A DNA stretch of 64,000 bases from CADCWN01 sp046328475 (GTDB lineage Bacteria; Chloroflexota; Chloroflexia; Thermomicrobiales; CADCWN01): NCBI GenBank assembly GCA_046328475.1, contig JAXLWN010000016.1, forward strand, positions 1 through 64,000. The letters run 5' to 3'. The notes below the pieces were generated by a model, which was not told the DNA's origin, ran no database searches, and saw nothing but the letters and a program-made list of their open reading frames with translations. Positions 32,396 to 40,782 of this stretch are shown here, one piece after another. The first letter of the stretch is position 1; each line of letters begins with the position of its first letter. The position numbers and the translations under genes are program-made.

Positions 32396-34459
32396 TTATT
32401 CGGCTTTGAATTCCAGGTTGCTAATCAGGATGTAGGGGATGCCGGGCTTGTTGCCTTGCGCGCGGTTGCGCAGGGTGATGGTGTTGCGGCCTTCTTTCAG
32501 TGTGTCGGCGGGGATGGCGATGGTCAGCTGGCCCCAGTAGCGGGGTTGGCCGCCGACGCCGTTGTCGTTGCTGGGGGTGTTGGGGAAGGTGTTGGGGGCG
32601 TCGAAGATGGTGCTGCCGTTGACGACGACCTGGAACTGGCAGTGTTCGGCGCGCTCATCGTCGAGGCCGGTGAGGACGAGGGTGATCTGGCCGTTGGGGA
32701 GGTTGTGGGCCTGGAAGGTGAAGGTGCCTTCGCTGTAGCCGCTATCGCGGCCGTAGAGGGCGACGGTGGGCAGGCCGTAGAGTTTACCGTCGTCGCGCTT
32801 GTAGGCTCCTTGTAGCTGGTAGGGGTTGAAGTCGTCGGTTGGCGCTGCGCCCTGGGGCGGCTGGGTGGGCTGGGGCGGCTGGGTGGGCTGGACAGGCCGG
32901 GTAGGCTGGGCGCGGGGAGGGGTGGCGGTTGGCGGTGGCGGGGCCGTGGTTGGTGTGGGCGGGACGGAGGTGGGCGTCGGTGGCGCGAAGGTGGGCGTCG
33001 GTGGCGCGGGGGTGGGGGTCGGCGGCGGCGCAGGGGTCTTGGTTGGGGGGACTGGCGTGGGCGGGGCGGCCTGGTGTGGCGCTACCGTGACCTGCGGTTG
33101 CGCGGTGGCCGTGGGGGGCATCTCGGTCGATGCGGGCGCGATGATTGGCGCGGTCTGCGGTTCGATGGTCGTGGCTGGGGGCGCGGGTGTGGCGGTGGGC
33201 TCCGAGGCTGCGATTGTTGGCTCGGGGATGGCTACCCCGGCACCGGATTGGCTTGGTGCGCCACCAGTCGCGGGCGTGGGAACGGGGCCGCCACGTCCGG
33301 CTTCGCCGCGCGTGAGGGCGAAGAGACCGAGCAGGAGGGCAACGACGAGCGCGCCGACGAAGGCCAAGACGCAGCCGTAGCCGCTGCCTGGCGCGCGGCG
33401 AGGGGCGACGCGCGTGGGCATGGCCGCCGGTGTGGCGACCGCTGCGGGTGTGACGAGGACGGCGGTGGCGGTATCGGCTTGTCGCACGGTGGGTTTCGGT
33501 TGGACGCGTGGGGCGACGCCGCGCCCGTAGATGCTGACGGGGCTGTCGCCAACGGCGGCGGCGATTGCGCGGCGGAGGGCTTCGGCGGTGGGATAGCGAT
33601 CGTTGGGGTCCTTGGCGAGGGCGCGCTCGACGACGCGGGCGAGGGCGGGCGGGACGTCGGGGACGAAGGAGGCGAGCGGCGGCAGGGTGGCGTGCAGATG
33701 CTGGGCGGTGATCGCGAGCGGGGTGTCGCCGTCGTAGGGGACGCGACCGGCGAGGGCTTCGTAGAGGACGACCCCGGCGGCGTAGAGATCGGCGGCGGGG
33801 CCGACTTCGCGGCCGGCGGCCTGCTCCGGGGCCATGTAGTGGGCGGTGCCGAAGGTGAGGCCGGCGGCGGTGTGGCGCGCGGCACCGAGGGCGCGGGCGA
33901 CGCCGAAGTCGGTCAGCTTGACCAGGCCGTCGGAGGCGCGGACGAGCAGGTTTTGCGGCTTCACATCGCGGTGGATGATGCCGCGCTCGTGGGCCGCGCC
34001 GAGGCCGCGCAATGCGCCGGAGACGAGGGCGACGGCGCGGGCGGGCGGGAGGTGGCCTTCGCGGCGGAGGAGCGTCTTCAGGTCGGAGCCTGCGATGTAT
34101 TGCATGACGATGAAGTGGTGGCCGGCGTCGGAGCCGTAGTCGTAGATGTCGACGATGTTGGGGTGGGAGAGGGAGGCGACGGAGCGGGCTTCGCGGTAGA
34201 AGCGACCGACGAAATCTTCGTCGGAGCCGTATTCGGCGCGCAGTTCTTTGACGGCGACGACGCGGTCCAGCACGCGGTCGAGGGCGCGATAGACGCGGGC
34301 CGCGCCGCCTTCGCCGATCTGTTCGAGGAGTTCGTAGCGGTCGCCGATGACGCGCGCCGGGCCGCTGGCGGTGGCGGGCGCTGGCGCGCGGTCGATGCGC
34401 CCGATTGTCTGTTCCGCACCGGGACCGAAGTCCAGCGGCGCGGCCGATTCCTGGACCAT
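32396..34459 (-). CDS. transmembrane serine/threonine protein kinase (PknB type)
   Basis: A 687-aa protein. The kinase domain spans about residues 42-300, with the glycine loop IGEGGAARVYRA, Lys71 in VAVKEL, HRDVKPQNLL, DFGVARALG and APEQ. A juxtamembrane region and a single helix (about 362-382, CVLAFVGALVVALLLGLFAL) follow. The outside part has a Pro/Thr-rich stalk of about 150 residues (PPTPTPAPPTPT repeats) and a C-terminal beta-sandwich-like domain of 145 residues. PASTA repeats are absent. The outer domain probably senses a ligand or anchors to the wall. ATG at 34459 is preferred for its GGGGGAAG. No phosphatase is adjacent. Confidence 0.92.
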   Translation of the reverse strand: MVQESAAPLDFGPGAEQTIGRIDRAPAPATASGPARVIGDRYELLEQIGEGGAARVYRALDRVLDRVVAVKELRAEYGSDEDFVGRFYREARSVASLSHPNIVDIYDYGSDAGHHFIVMQYIAGSDLKTLLRREGHLPPARAVALVSGALRGLGAAHERGIIHRDVKPQNLLVRASDGLVKLTDFGVARALGAARHTAAGLTFGTAHYMAPEQAAGREVGPAADLYAAGVVLYEALAGRVPYDGDTPLAITAQHLHATLPPLASFVPDVPPALARVVERALAKDPNDRYPTAEALRRAIAAAVGDSPVSIYGRGVAPRVQPKPTVRQADTATAVLVTPAAVATPAAMPTRVAPRRAPGSGYGCVLAFVGALVVALLLGLFALTRGEAGRGGPVPTPATGGAPSQSGAGVAIPEPTIAASEPTATPAPPATTIEPQTAPIIAPASTEMPPTATAQPQVTVAPHQAAPPTPVPPTKTPAPPPTPTPAPPTPTFAPPTPTSVPPTPTTAPPPPTATPPRAQPTRPVQPTQPPQPTQPPQGAAPTDDFNPYQLQGAYKRDDGKLYGLPTVALYGRDSGYSEGTFTFQAHNLPNGQITLVLTGLDDERAEHCQFQVVVNGSTIFDAPNTFPNTPSNDNGVGGQPRYWGQLTIAIPADTLKEGRNTITLRNRAQGNKPGIPYILISNLEFKAE

Positions 34460-34825
34460 GGAACTCGCTTCCCCCTCGCCGCTGCCGTGCGCGACGCGAC
34501 GCCATCCCTGCGGGCTCCGATTGCCCCTGGCGTCAGTCTGCAAGAGTCGTGCCTATTGGCGAAGTCTAATGCTGTGCAGAAGGTTATCCGAATCGCGAAT
34601 CGCGTCCAAGGGGGGGCGAGCGGCATTTCCGCGAAGAGCGAGGGATTGGCGAAGGTGGGTGGCATTCCGCCGCCCGCCCGGAGCTGAAGTCTCCGGGCTA
34701 CGGAATGCGCCGGATGAATGATGCTGCTGGCGAACTGGCGGTGAGCGGCCCTGGGTGTGGCGTGGTGCGGTAGGATGGGGCGGGGCCACGGGTGGCGTGG
34801 CGGGTGGCGGTGCGGGAGGTGGGCC
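34460..34825. other. gap between the kinase and the transposase
   Basis: Holds a half copy of the palindromic repeat (34676-34700) and the left end of the insertion sequence. No gene seen. Confidence 0.5.
34676..34700. repeat. half copy of the palindromic repeat
   Basis: CCCGGAGCTGAAGTCTCCGGG hairpin, truncated 9 nt before the IS end. The second hairpin of the family is absent, so the IS may have replaced it. Confidence 0.5.
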
Positions 34826-36510
34826 ATGTCGCTGCGGGCACCGATTGTCTACTGCGTGCCGGAGGAGACGGCGCGGGTGGCGCGGGCGGCGTTCCCGCAG
34901 GGGAACGGCTACCTGCGGGTGGTGGACGCGCTGGGGCCGCTGTATCAGAACCCCGCGTTCGCCGACCTGTTCCCGGCGGCGGGGCAGCCCGCCGTCGCCC
35001 CGGCGCAGCTGGCGCTGGTGACGGTCTTCCAGTTCGCGGAGGGGCTGACCGACCGGCAGGCGGCCGACGCGGTGCGCGGGCGGCTGGACTGGAAGTACGC
35101 CCTGTGCCTGGAGCTGGAGGACCCGGGCTTCGACGCCTCGGTGCTGTGCGAGTTCCGCCAGCGGCTGCTGGACCACGGGGCGGCGGCGCGGCTGTTCGAG
35201 GCGCTGCTCACGCTGGCGCGCGAGGCGGGGCTGGTCAAGGCGCGGGGCACCCAGCGCACCGACTCGACCCATGTGCTGGCCGCCGTGCGCCAGCTCAACC
35301 GGCTGGAGCTGGTCGGCGAGGCGCTGCGCCACGCGCTGGAGGTGCTGGCGACGGCCGCGCCCGACTGGCTCGCCGCCTGGGTGCCGGAGGCGTGGTTCGA
35401 GCGCTACGCGCGGCGCTTCCCCGACCGCCGGCTGCCGGCGGCGCAGGCCGCCCGCGCCGCGCTGGCCGCCGAGGTCGGCGCCGACGGGCGGCAGCTCCTC
35501 GCCGCCGCCTGGGCCGACGACGCCCCGGCGTGGCTGCGCGCGGTCCCGGCGGTCGAGACGCTGCGCGTGGTCTGGCTGCAGCACTACCACGCGGGCGACC
35601 CGCCGCGCTGGCGCGAGGCGGCCGACCTGCCCCCGGCGGCGGCGCTCGTCGCCTCGCCCCACGACCCGGAGGCGCGCTACTGCGCCAAGCGGGCGACCCA
35701 CTGGACCGGCTACAAGGTCCACCTGACCGAGAGCTGCGACGCCGACGGCCCGCACCTCGTCACCGACGTGGCCACCGCCCCGGCCCCCGAGCCGGACCAC
35801 GCCGTCACCGCCGCCGTCCAGGAGCGCCTGGCGGCACGGGCGGTGCTCCCCGCCACCCACCTGGTCGACACCGGCTACGTCACCGCCGAGCACCTGGTCG
35901 GCAGCGCCCAGCGCGGCTGCGACCTGGTCGGGCCGGTCCTCGGCGACACCAGCTGGCAGGCCCGCGCGGGGGCGGGCTACGCCCAGGCCGACTTCGCCCT
36001 CGACTGGGCGGCGGAACAGGCGACCTGCCCCCAGGGCCGGGCGAGCCAGCGCTGGAAGCCCGCGCGCGACAGCGACGGGCACCCGGTGGTGCGCGTCACC
36101 TTCGCCCCGGCCGACTGCGCCGCCTGCCCGGCGCGCGAGCACTGCGTGCGCGGCGTCCGCCCCGCGCCCTCGTCGTGCGCCCCCAGCCGCAGCAGGCCGC
36201 GCTCACCGCCGCCCGCCAGCGCCAGCACACGGCCGACTTCCGCGCCGCCTACGCCCAGCGCGCGGGGGTCGAGGGCACCATCGCCCAAGGGGTCGCCCTC
36301 GGCGCCCTGCGCCGCACCCGCTACCGCGGCCTCGCCAAGACCTCTCTGCTGCACCTGGCCCTTGCCACCGCGCTCAACCTCGCCCGCCTCGCCGCCTGGT
36401 TCGCCGCGCGCCCTCGCGCGCACCCGCACCAGCGCCTTCGCCCGCCTCGGGCGGTCGATGACCCCGCGCCCCGTTGGCACCCAGTTCGCCAGCAACATCA
36501 TCAATCCGGC
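34709..36510 (+). mobile_element. IS1182-family insertion sequence
   Basis: Imperfect 30-bp terminal inverted repeats, 34709-34738 and 36481-36510, agree at 27 positions (GCCGGAT..ATGATG.TGCTGGCGAACTGG). They bracket a transposase of the IS1182 type, so the element is about 1.8 kb. No target-site duplication could be recognised at the edges. Confidence 0.8.
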
Positions 36511-36532
36511 TGGGGGGCTGGGCTTGCGGTGA
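34826..36532 (+). pseudogene. IS1182-family transposase, frame broken
   Basis: A DDE-type transposase of about 568 aa. It starts at ATG 34826 with GGAGGT upstream. Recognisable segments are VLCEFRQRLLDHG, the first Asp in TQRTDSTHVLAAVRQLNR, KRATHWTGYKVHLTE, the second Asp in HLVDTGYVTAEHL, and a Cys cluster (CPQGR...CAACPAREHC). After CVRGVRP (about 36165) the frame shifts by one base in a C run. The continuation with the catalytic Glu (RAGVEGTIAQGV) runs in the next frame to about 36415, where a second shift restores the first. The last codons run through the right terminal repeat to a stop 22 nt outside. Inactive, or misread. Confidence 0.8.
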
Positions 36533-36590
36533 GGGGATTTGGTGGGGCGGTGTGGTGAGGGTAATGAGGGGTGGGGAGTAGGTCATGCGC

Positions 36591-36596
36591 TACAAT
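36591..36596 (+). promoter_or_regulatory. possible -10 element of the endonuclease III gene
   Basis: TACAAT 36 nt before the ATG. No convincing -35. Confidence 0.3.
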
Positions 36597-36631
36597 TTCG
36601 CGCTGGTGATGGATTAGCTGCGGGTGGAACG

Positions 36632-37354
36632 ATGGCGCGGGGGGCGGAGGAAGAGCGGGCGGCGAGCATGGCAGGTGAGGCGGCGGCGGTCGGGACGACG
36701 CCGACGGTGGCGTTTATTCTGGCGATTCTCGATCGGACGTATGGTCGAAGGAGGTCGATCCGGATGGCGATCCGCTCGGTGGGCTGATCGGGACGATTCT
36801 GTCGCAGGCAACTTCGGACATCAACAGCGGGCGGGCGTATGCGGCGCTGCGCGCGGCGTTTCCGACCTGGGAGGCGGTGTTGGAGGCCCCTGAGGAGGCG
36901 GTTGCGGAGGTGATCCGGGGCGGGGTTGGCGAATCTGAAGGCGCGGCGCATTCAGGAGACGCTGGGGGCAATCCTGGAGATGCGTGGGGAGTTGGACCTC
37001 GGTTTCCTGGCCAATTTGCCATTGGCTGAAGCGCGGAAGTGGCTGACCGGGTTGCCGGGGGTGGGGCCGAAGACGGCGGCGTGCGTGCTGCTGTTCAATC
37101 TCGGTCGCCCGGCGCTGCCGGTGGATACGCATGTCCACCGGGTGTCGCGGCGGCTGGGGTTGATCGGGGCGAAGGTGAGCGCCGAGGCGGCGCACGATGT
37201 GTTGCAGGCGCAGGTTGCGCCAGAGCGTGTCTATGACTTTCATGTGAATTTTATCTGGCATGGGAGGCGGGTTTGCCACGCGCAGCGACCGAAGTGCGAG
37301 GTTTGCTCGTTGACGCGGATGTGTGCGTACTATCGAGTAATGAGTAACGAGTAA
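36632..37354 (+). pseudogene. nth: endonuclease III (HhH-GPD DNA glycosylase), frame broken twice
   Basis: Base-excision repair enzyme for oxidised pyrimidines. The C-terminal two thirds reads cleanly from 36926: helix-hairpin-helix LPGVGPKTAACVLL with the catalytic Lys, VDTHVHRVSRRLGL with the catalytic Asp, and the [4Fe-4S] cluster CX6CX2CX5C in CHAQRPKCEVCSLTRMC. The N-terminal third needs two single-base corrections, near 36748 and 36925, to give GLIGTILSQATSDINSGRAY. The rest is normal, so read error and recent loss are both possible. The last five residues (VMSNE) and the TAA come from an AGTAACG repeat array. Confidence 0.8.
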
Positions 37355-37400
37355 CGAGTGATGAGAAAGTACGAAGTACGAATGACGAAGTACGAAGTGG
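37333..37400 (+). repeat. 7-nt arrays (AGTAACG then AGTACGA units)
   Basis: AGTAATG/AGTAACG units begin inside the endonuclease III coding end; AGTACGA units follow up to the ribosome-binding site of the phosphatase gene. Confidence 0.85.
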
Positions 37401-37413
37401 CGAGGGGTGGACG

Positions 37414-38037
37414 GTGACGACGTTGTTGTTGGTGCGGCACGGGCAGACGGATTCGAATGTGCGGAGGTTGCTGCATGGGCAGTCGGATGTGCCGCTGACG
37501 GAGTTGGGGGTGGCCCAGGCGGGGTTGATTGCGGCGCGGCTGGCGCGCGAGGCGGAGATCGTGGCGCTGTATGCGAGTCCGCTGGAGCGGGCGCACCACA
37601 CGGCGCGGTTGATCGGGGCGATGATCGGGCATGAGCCGACGCTGCATCCGGGGCTGATGGAGATCAATTTCGGGTTGGTCGAGGGGTTGACGGTGGCGGA
37701 GGCGTGGGAACGGTTTCCGCACCTGAAGCCGACGGAGGAGCGGCGCTACGATCCGGAGTTGCAGTGGCCGGAGGGGGAGTCGCGGCGGATGTTCCGCGAG
37801 CGGGCGCATGCGACGTTGCGCGAGTTGGTGGCGAAGCATCGGGGCGAGACGATCGTGGTGGTGGCGCACGCGGGGGTGATCAGCGCGGGCGTCAGTATGC
37901 TGCTGCGCGAGGAGCTATACCAGCCGGCGAGCTATCAGGTGGGGAATTGCTCGCTGACGCAGTTGACGTGGGATGACCCGGAGGGGGTGCCGACGGTGGT
38001 GTGCTTGGATGACCGGGGGCATCTTGGGGAGTCGTGA
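37414..38037 (+). CDS. histidine phosphatase family protein
   Basis: A 207-aa phosphoglycerate-mutase-like phosphatase. The phosphohistidine motif is LLLVRHGQTDSN (His9), the second Arg is in YASPLERAHHTARLI and the second His is in TIVVVAHAGVISAG. Substrates of such enzymes include alpha-ribazole phosphate and small phospho-metabolites; this one cannot be assigned. GTG at 37414 follows GAGGGGTGG. The last two residues and the stop (ES, TGA) are part of the AGTCGTG array that follows. Confidence 0.92.
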   Translation: MTTLLLVRHGQTDSNVRRLLHGQSDVPLTELGVAQAGLIAARLAREAEIVALYASPLERAHHTARLIGAMIGHEPTLHPGLMEINFGLVEGLTVAEAWERFPHLKPTEERRYDPELQWPEGESRRMFRERAHATLRELVAKHRGETIVVVAHAGVISAGVSMLLREELYQPASYQVGNCSLTQLTWDDPEGVPTVVCLDDRGHLGES

Positions 38038-38240
38038 GTTGTGAGTCGTGAGTCGTGAGAAGAGACGGATTGAACCGCCAAGACGCCAAGGACGCCAAGA
38101 TGAGGGGATGAAGGGAGAGGGGTGAGGGGAGAAGGGAGAGAGGACGAAGACCGCAGAAGCACGGAGACGCGGAGAACGACGCTGAGACGACGAGAGAGGA
38201 CGGATACAACCACAGAGGGCACAGAGGGCACAGAGACGAG
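38029..38240 (+). repeat. 7-nt array plus CCAAGACG and CACAGAG modules
   Basis: AGTCGTG units (38029-38061) start in the phosphatase stop. AACCGCCAAGACGCCAAGGA (38074-38093) and ACCACAGAGGGCACAGAG (38210-38235) follow, the same modules as at 13158-13342. The 280-nt gap contains no gene. Confidence 0.75.
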
Positions 38241-38262
38241 GGGATCAAGAGAATAGGGGTAG

Positions 38263-38293
38263 CCCACCATCCTCACGTTGAGAGGATGGTGGG
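38263..38293. terminator. hairpin between convergent genes
   Basis: 12-bp perfect stem CCCACCATCCTC/GAGGATGGTGGG, 7-nt loop, without a T-run on either side. Possible terminator of the amidohydrolase transcript. Confidence 0.5.
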
Positions 38294-38318
38294 AGTTGGA
38301 GAGGGGACCGGCGCGGGG

Positions 38319-39557
38319 TTAGGTGCGCCGGTCTTTGATTATTGTGCCGGATTGCATGACGAGGACGGGATCGCGGAGGGCGGTGAGGTCGGTGAGGGGA
38401 TCGGGGCGGATGGCGATGAGGTCGGCGAGGCGGCCGGGGGCGAGGGTGCCGATCTGGTGGTCGAGCTGGCAGGCGGCGGCGGCGCGGCCGGTGGCGGCGT
38501 GGATCGCTTCCAGGGTGGTCAGGCCAGCTTCGTGCAGGTGGTGGATCTCTTTGTAGAAGTCGTCGAAGCGGGTGTAGCGCCAGCCTGCGTCGTTGCCGGC
38601 GACGAGGGGGACGCCGAGTTCGTGCAGGTAGCGGGCGTTGGCGATCGAGTCGGCGGTGCGGTTGGGGGTGGTGACGACGATGTGGGCTTCGTCGGGGGTG
38701 GCGATCCCCTGGGCGTAGCGTTCCTTCATCTTGATCAGCGAGTCGGCACCGGTCTGGATGGTGGGGGTGACGTAGACCCCGGCATCGGCGACGCGACGCG
38801 CTACCGCTTCGTCGTATTGCCAGGTGGTATCGGGAGCCATGAAGGAGCAGTGCTCGATGTGGTCGGTGCCAGCGTCGAGCGCGAGGCCGATCGAGGCGGT
38901 GGCGATGCAGTGGCAGGAGGCGGGCTTGCCGATCTTGTGCGCTTCGTTGATGGCGGCGCGGAGTTCGTCCAGGTCGAAGGTGGGGAACTGGGCGTAGGTG
39001 CCGATGGTGCCGCCACCTGCGGCCATGATCTTGATGAAGTCGGCGCCTTCGCCGATCAGTCGCCGCGCCTCGCGGCGCATTTCGTCGGGGCCGTCGACCT
39101 CGCCGCCGAAGTAGCGGCAGTGCCCGCCGGTGATGGTGAGGGGGCGTCCGCAGAGGACGAAGCGGGGGCCGGGCACGATGCCACGACGGATGGCGTCGCG
39201 CAGACGGAACATGAGTTGGCCCTTGCCGCCGCAATCGCGGATGGTGGTGACGCCGGAGTGGAGCGCGGCGAGGGCGTTGGTGTGCGCCTGGAGCAGCAGG
39301 AGTTCGTCGGGGAGGTCCATCCACTCGGCGAAGGGGGTGCCGTCGCCGGGGAGGATGGTGTGCGCGTGCATGTTGATCAGGCCCGGGAGGACGGTATGTT
39401 CGCCGAGATCGAGCGCTGGGGTCCCGGCCGGGAGCTGATCGGCCGGGCCGATGCGCGTGATCAGCCCGTTTTCGACCGTCAGGGCGACGTTGCGCTGCGG
39501 TTCGGCACCGCTGCCGTCGATGAGCCACCCGGCGCGGATGGTGAGAGTTGCGGTCAT
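38319..39557 (-). CDS. amidohydrolase family protein (imidazolonepropionase/prolidase-like)
   Basis: A 412-aa metal-dependent hydrolase. Metal ligands are His-X-His in GLINMHAHTILPG, Lys in ADFIKIMAAGGG, His in ASCHCIATAS and DHIEHCSF, and Asp in GVPLVAGNDAGW. The N- and C-terminal beta-sandwich strands are typical of the group (TLTIRAGWLIDGSG, GRLADLIAIRPDPL). Substrate unknown; relatives act on dipeptides, cyanuric-type or imidazolone substrates. ATG follows GGAG. An inverted GTCGTCA array lies immediately upstream. Confidence 0.9.
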   Translation of the reverse strand: MTATLTIRAGWLIDGSGAEPQRNVALTVENGLITRIGPADQLPAGTPALDLGEHTVLPGLINMHAHTILPGDGTPFAEWMDLPDELLLLQAHTNALAALHSGVTTIRDCGGKGQLMFRLRDAIRRGIVPGPRFVLCGRPLTITGGHCRYFGGEVDGPDEMRREARRLIGEGADFIKIMAAGGGTIGTYAQFPTFDLDELRAAINEAHKIGKPASCHCIATASIGLALDAGTDHIEHCSFMAPDTTWQYDEAVARRVADAGVYVTPTIQTGADSLIKMKERYAQGIATPDEAHIVVTTPNRTADSIANARYLHELGVPLVAGNDAGWRYTRFDDFYKEIHHLHEAGLTTLEAIHAATGRAAAACQLDHQIGTLAPGRLADLIAIRPDPLTDLTALRDPVLVMQSGTIIKDRRT

Positions 39558-39567
39558 GGGATGCTCC

Positions 39568-39599
39568 GAGTCGTCAGTCGTCAGTCGTCAGTCGTCAGG
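39568..39599 (-). repeat. 7-nt array (AGTCGTC unit), inverted relative to the downstream gene
   Basis: Four copies ending at the GGAG of the amidohydrolase gene. The preceding minus-strand gene has no sense array at its stop. Confidence 0.85.
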
Positions 39600-39648
39600 G
39601 GGGTGCGAACCCTCGCGTGCCTGCTATCTTCTGTCCCCAGTCTACTAC

Positions 39649-40233
39649 CTATGGCTCGGTGGCGGTGGGGATGAGCGGGGGGAGGCCGTTGAGTGCGCGG
39701 AGGGCGTTGTCGAAGGCGGCGCGCTTCTCGCGGGCGAGGTTGAGGCTGTTGGTGACCAGGAGGTCCGACTCCTGCTGCATGTAGGTGGTGTAGGCCGAGA
39801 GGGCGTGGTTCATCATCTCGACGAGCAGGGTTTGGGCTTGCTGTCCGCAGGGCGGATATTGCCGCGCCTCGGTGTCGCGCTCGATCAGTCGGAGCTGGGC
39901 CAGTGGTTGGGCGAGGGTGCTGCGGGAGGTGGCGCTGCCGGCCTGGCGATTCATGTCGTCCCAACGCTGGGCGTCGGCTTGTAGCAGATCGGCGGCGCGT
40001 TGGCCGTCGGTGGTCTTGCAGGAGGTGTCGGCAGCGTGGGGGTTGCGGATAAAGGTAATGGCTGCGACGGCGACGAGCAGGAGCACGGCGGCGGCGAGCG
40101 CGACGCCGAGGTAGAGGCGCGAGGGAGCGTCGCGCGGGGGCGATTTTGTCTCAAACGATGCGAGTGGTTCCGCAGCGGTTGTCGCGTCGCGAGGTGGGTG
40201 TGCTTGTCCTTCGTCGTCCGCGATGCGACCCAT
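39649..40233 (-). CDS. hypothetical single-pass membrane protein
   Basis: A 194-aa protein with a polar N-terminal tail of about 38 residues, one helix (about 40-62, LYLGVALAAAVLLLVAVAAITFI) and an outward-facing helical domain with two cysteines (SCKTTDG, PPCGQQ) that may pair. GGAGAGG precedes the ATG. No family recognised. Lies upstream of the amidohydrolase on the same strand. Confidence 0.65.
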   Translation of the reverse strand: MGRIADDEGQAHPPRDATTAAEPLASFETKSPPRDAPSRLYLGVALAAAVLLLVAVAAITFIRNPHAADTSCKTTDGQRAADLLQADAQRWDDMNRQAGSATSRSTLAQPLAQLRLIERDTEARQYPPCGQQAQTLLVEMMNHALSAYTTYMQQESDLLVTNSLNLAREKRAAFDNALRALNGLPPLIPTATEP

Positions 40234-40332
40234 GACTCGCCTCTCCGTCGATGCACACCGGGCGGCACTGTAGCACAGGTTGGGGCGGGATTCGTCTCTT
40301 CGGGAGAGGTGGGTGGCTCGCGCCGCGCGCGG

Positions 40333-40584
40333 CTAGTCCGAAGCTTCGGTCCACTCGGTGAAGCGCACATCGGTGAGTTCGCCACTGGCGAGCATACGCA
40401 GGGCTTCCTCGGTGACGATGGCGCGCACGGCGAGTTCGCGCAGGTGGGCGCGGGCGCGCGGGGAGAGGCGGCGACGAGCGTCGCGTAGGGCCGCGATGTG
40501 GGGGTGGGGGCCGAGCTCCTCCCGCTGGGCAGCCAATTCGGCGCGCAGCCAGCTGGGGAGGTTTTCCTCGTCGGGTAGCAGCAT
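40333..40584 (-). CDS. hypothetical small helical protein
   Basis: An 83-aa, charged, probably all-helical protein (LPSWLRAELAAQREELGPHP, REL.VRAIVTEEALRMLASGEL). An AAGGG lies 6 nt upstream of the ATG. No family recognised. Divergent from the Crp/Fnr gene. Confidence 0.55.
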   Translation of the reverse strand: MLLPDEENLPSWLRAELAAQREELGPHPHIAALRDARRRLSPRARAHLRELAVRAIVTEEALRMLASGELTDVRFTEWTEASD

Positions 40585-40719
40585 GGCGTACCCTTGGTAG
40601 AGATTGTTTCGTGTTTCGTGCGTTCAGAATAGCATACCGTTGACGGGAGGGATAGATCCTCCCCCATGGTCTGCCGGTCGCGTTCGACTGCTCGCCGTGT
40701 GCATGGGCGACCCGTGGCG

Positions 40720-40725
40720 TACAAT
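40720..40725 (+). promoter_or_regulatory. possible -10 element of the Crp/Fnr gene
   Basis: TACAAT 57 nt before the ATG, in the divergent region between the hypothetical small gene and the regulator. No clear -35. Confidence 0.3.
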
Positions 40726-40782
40726 ACGAGCGTCAATCGGTCGAGCGGACGGGATCGATTGCCAGTTGCGGTGGGGGGAGCC

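Noticed and set aside
34700..36520. Target-site duplication of the IS
   Set aside because: Bases outside the two terminal repeats do not match.
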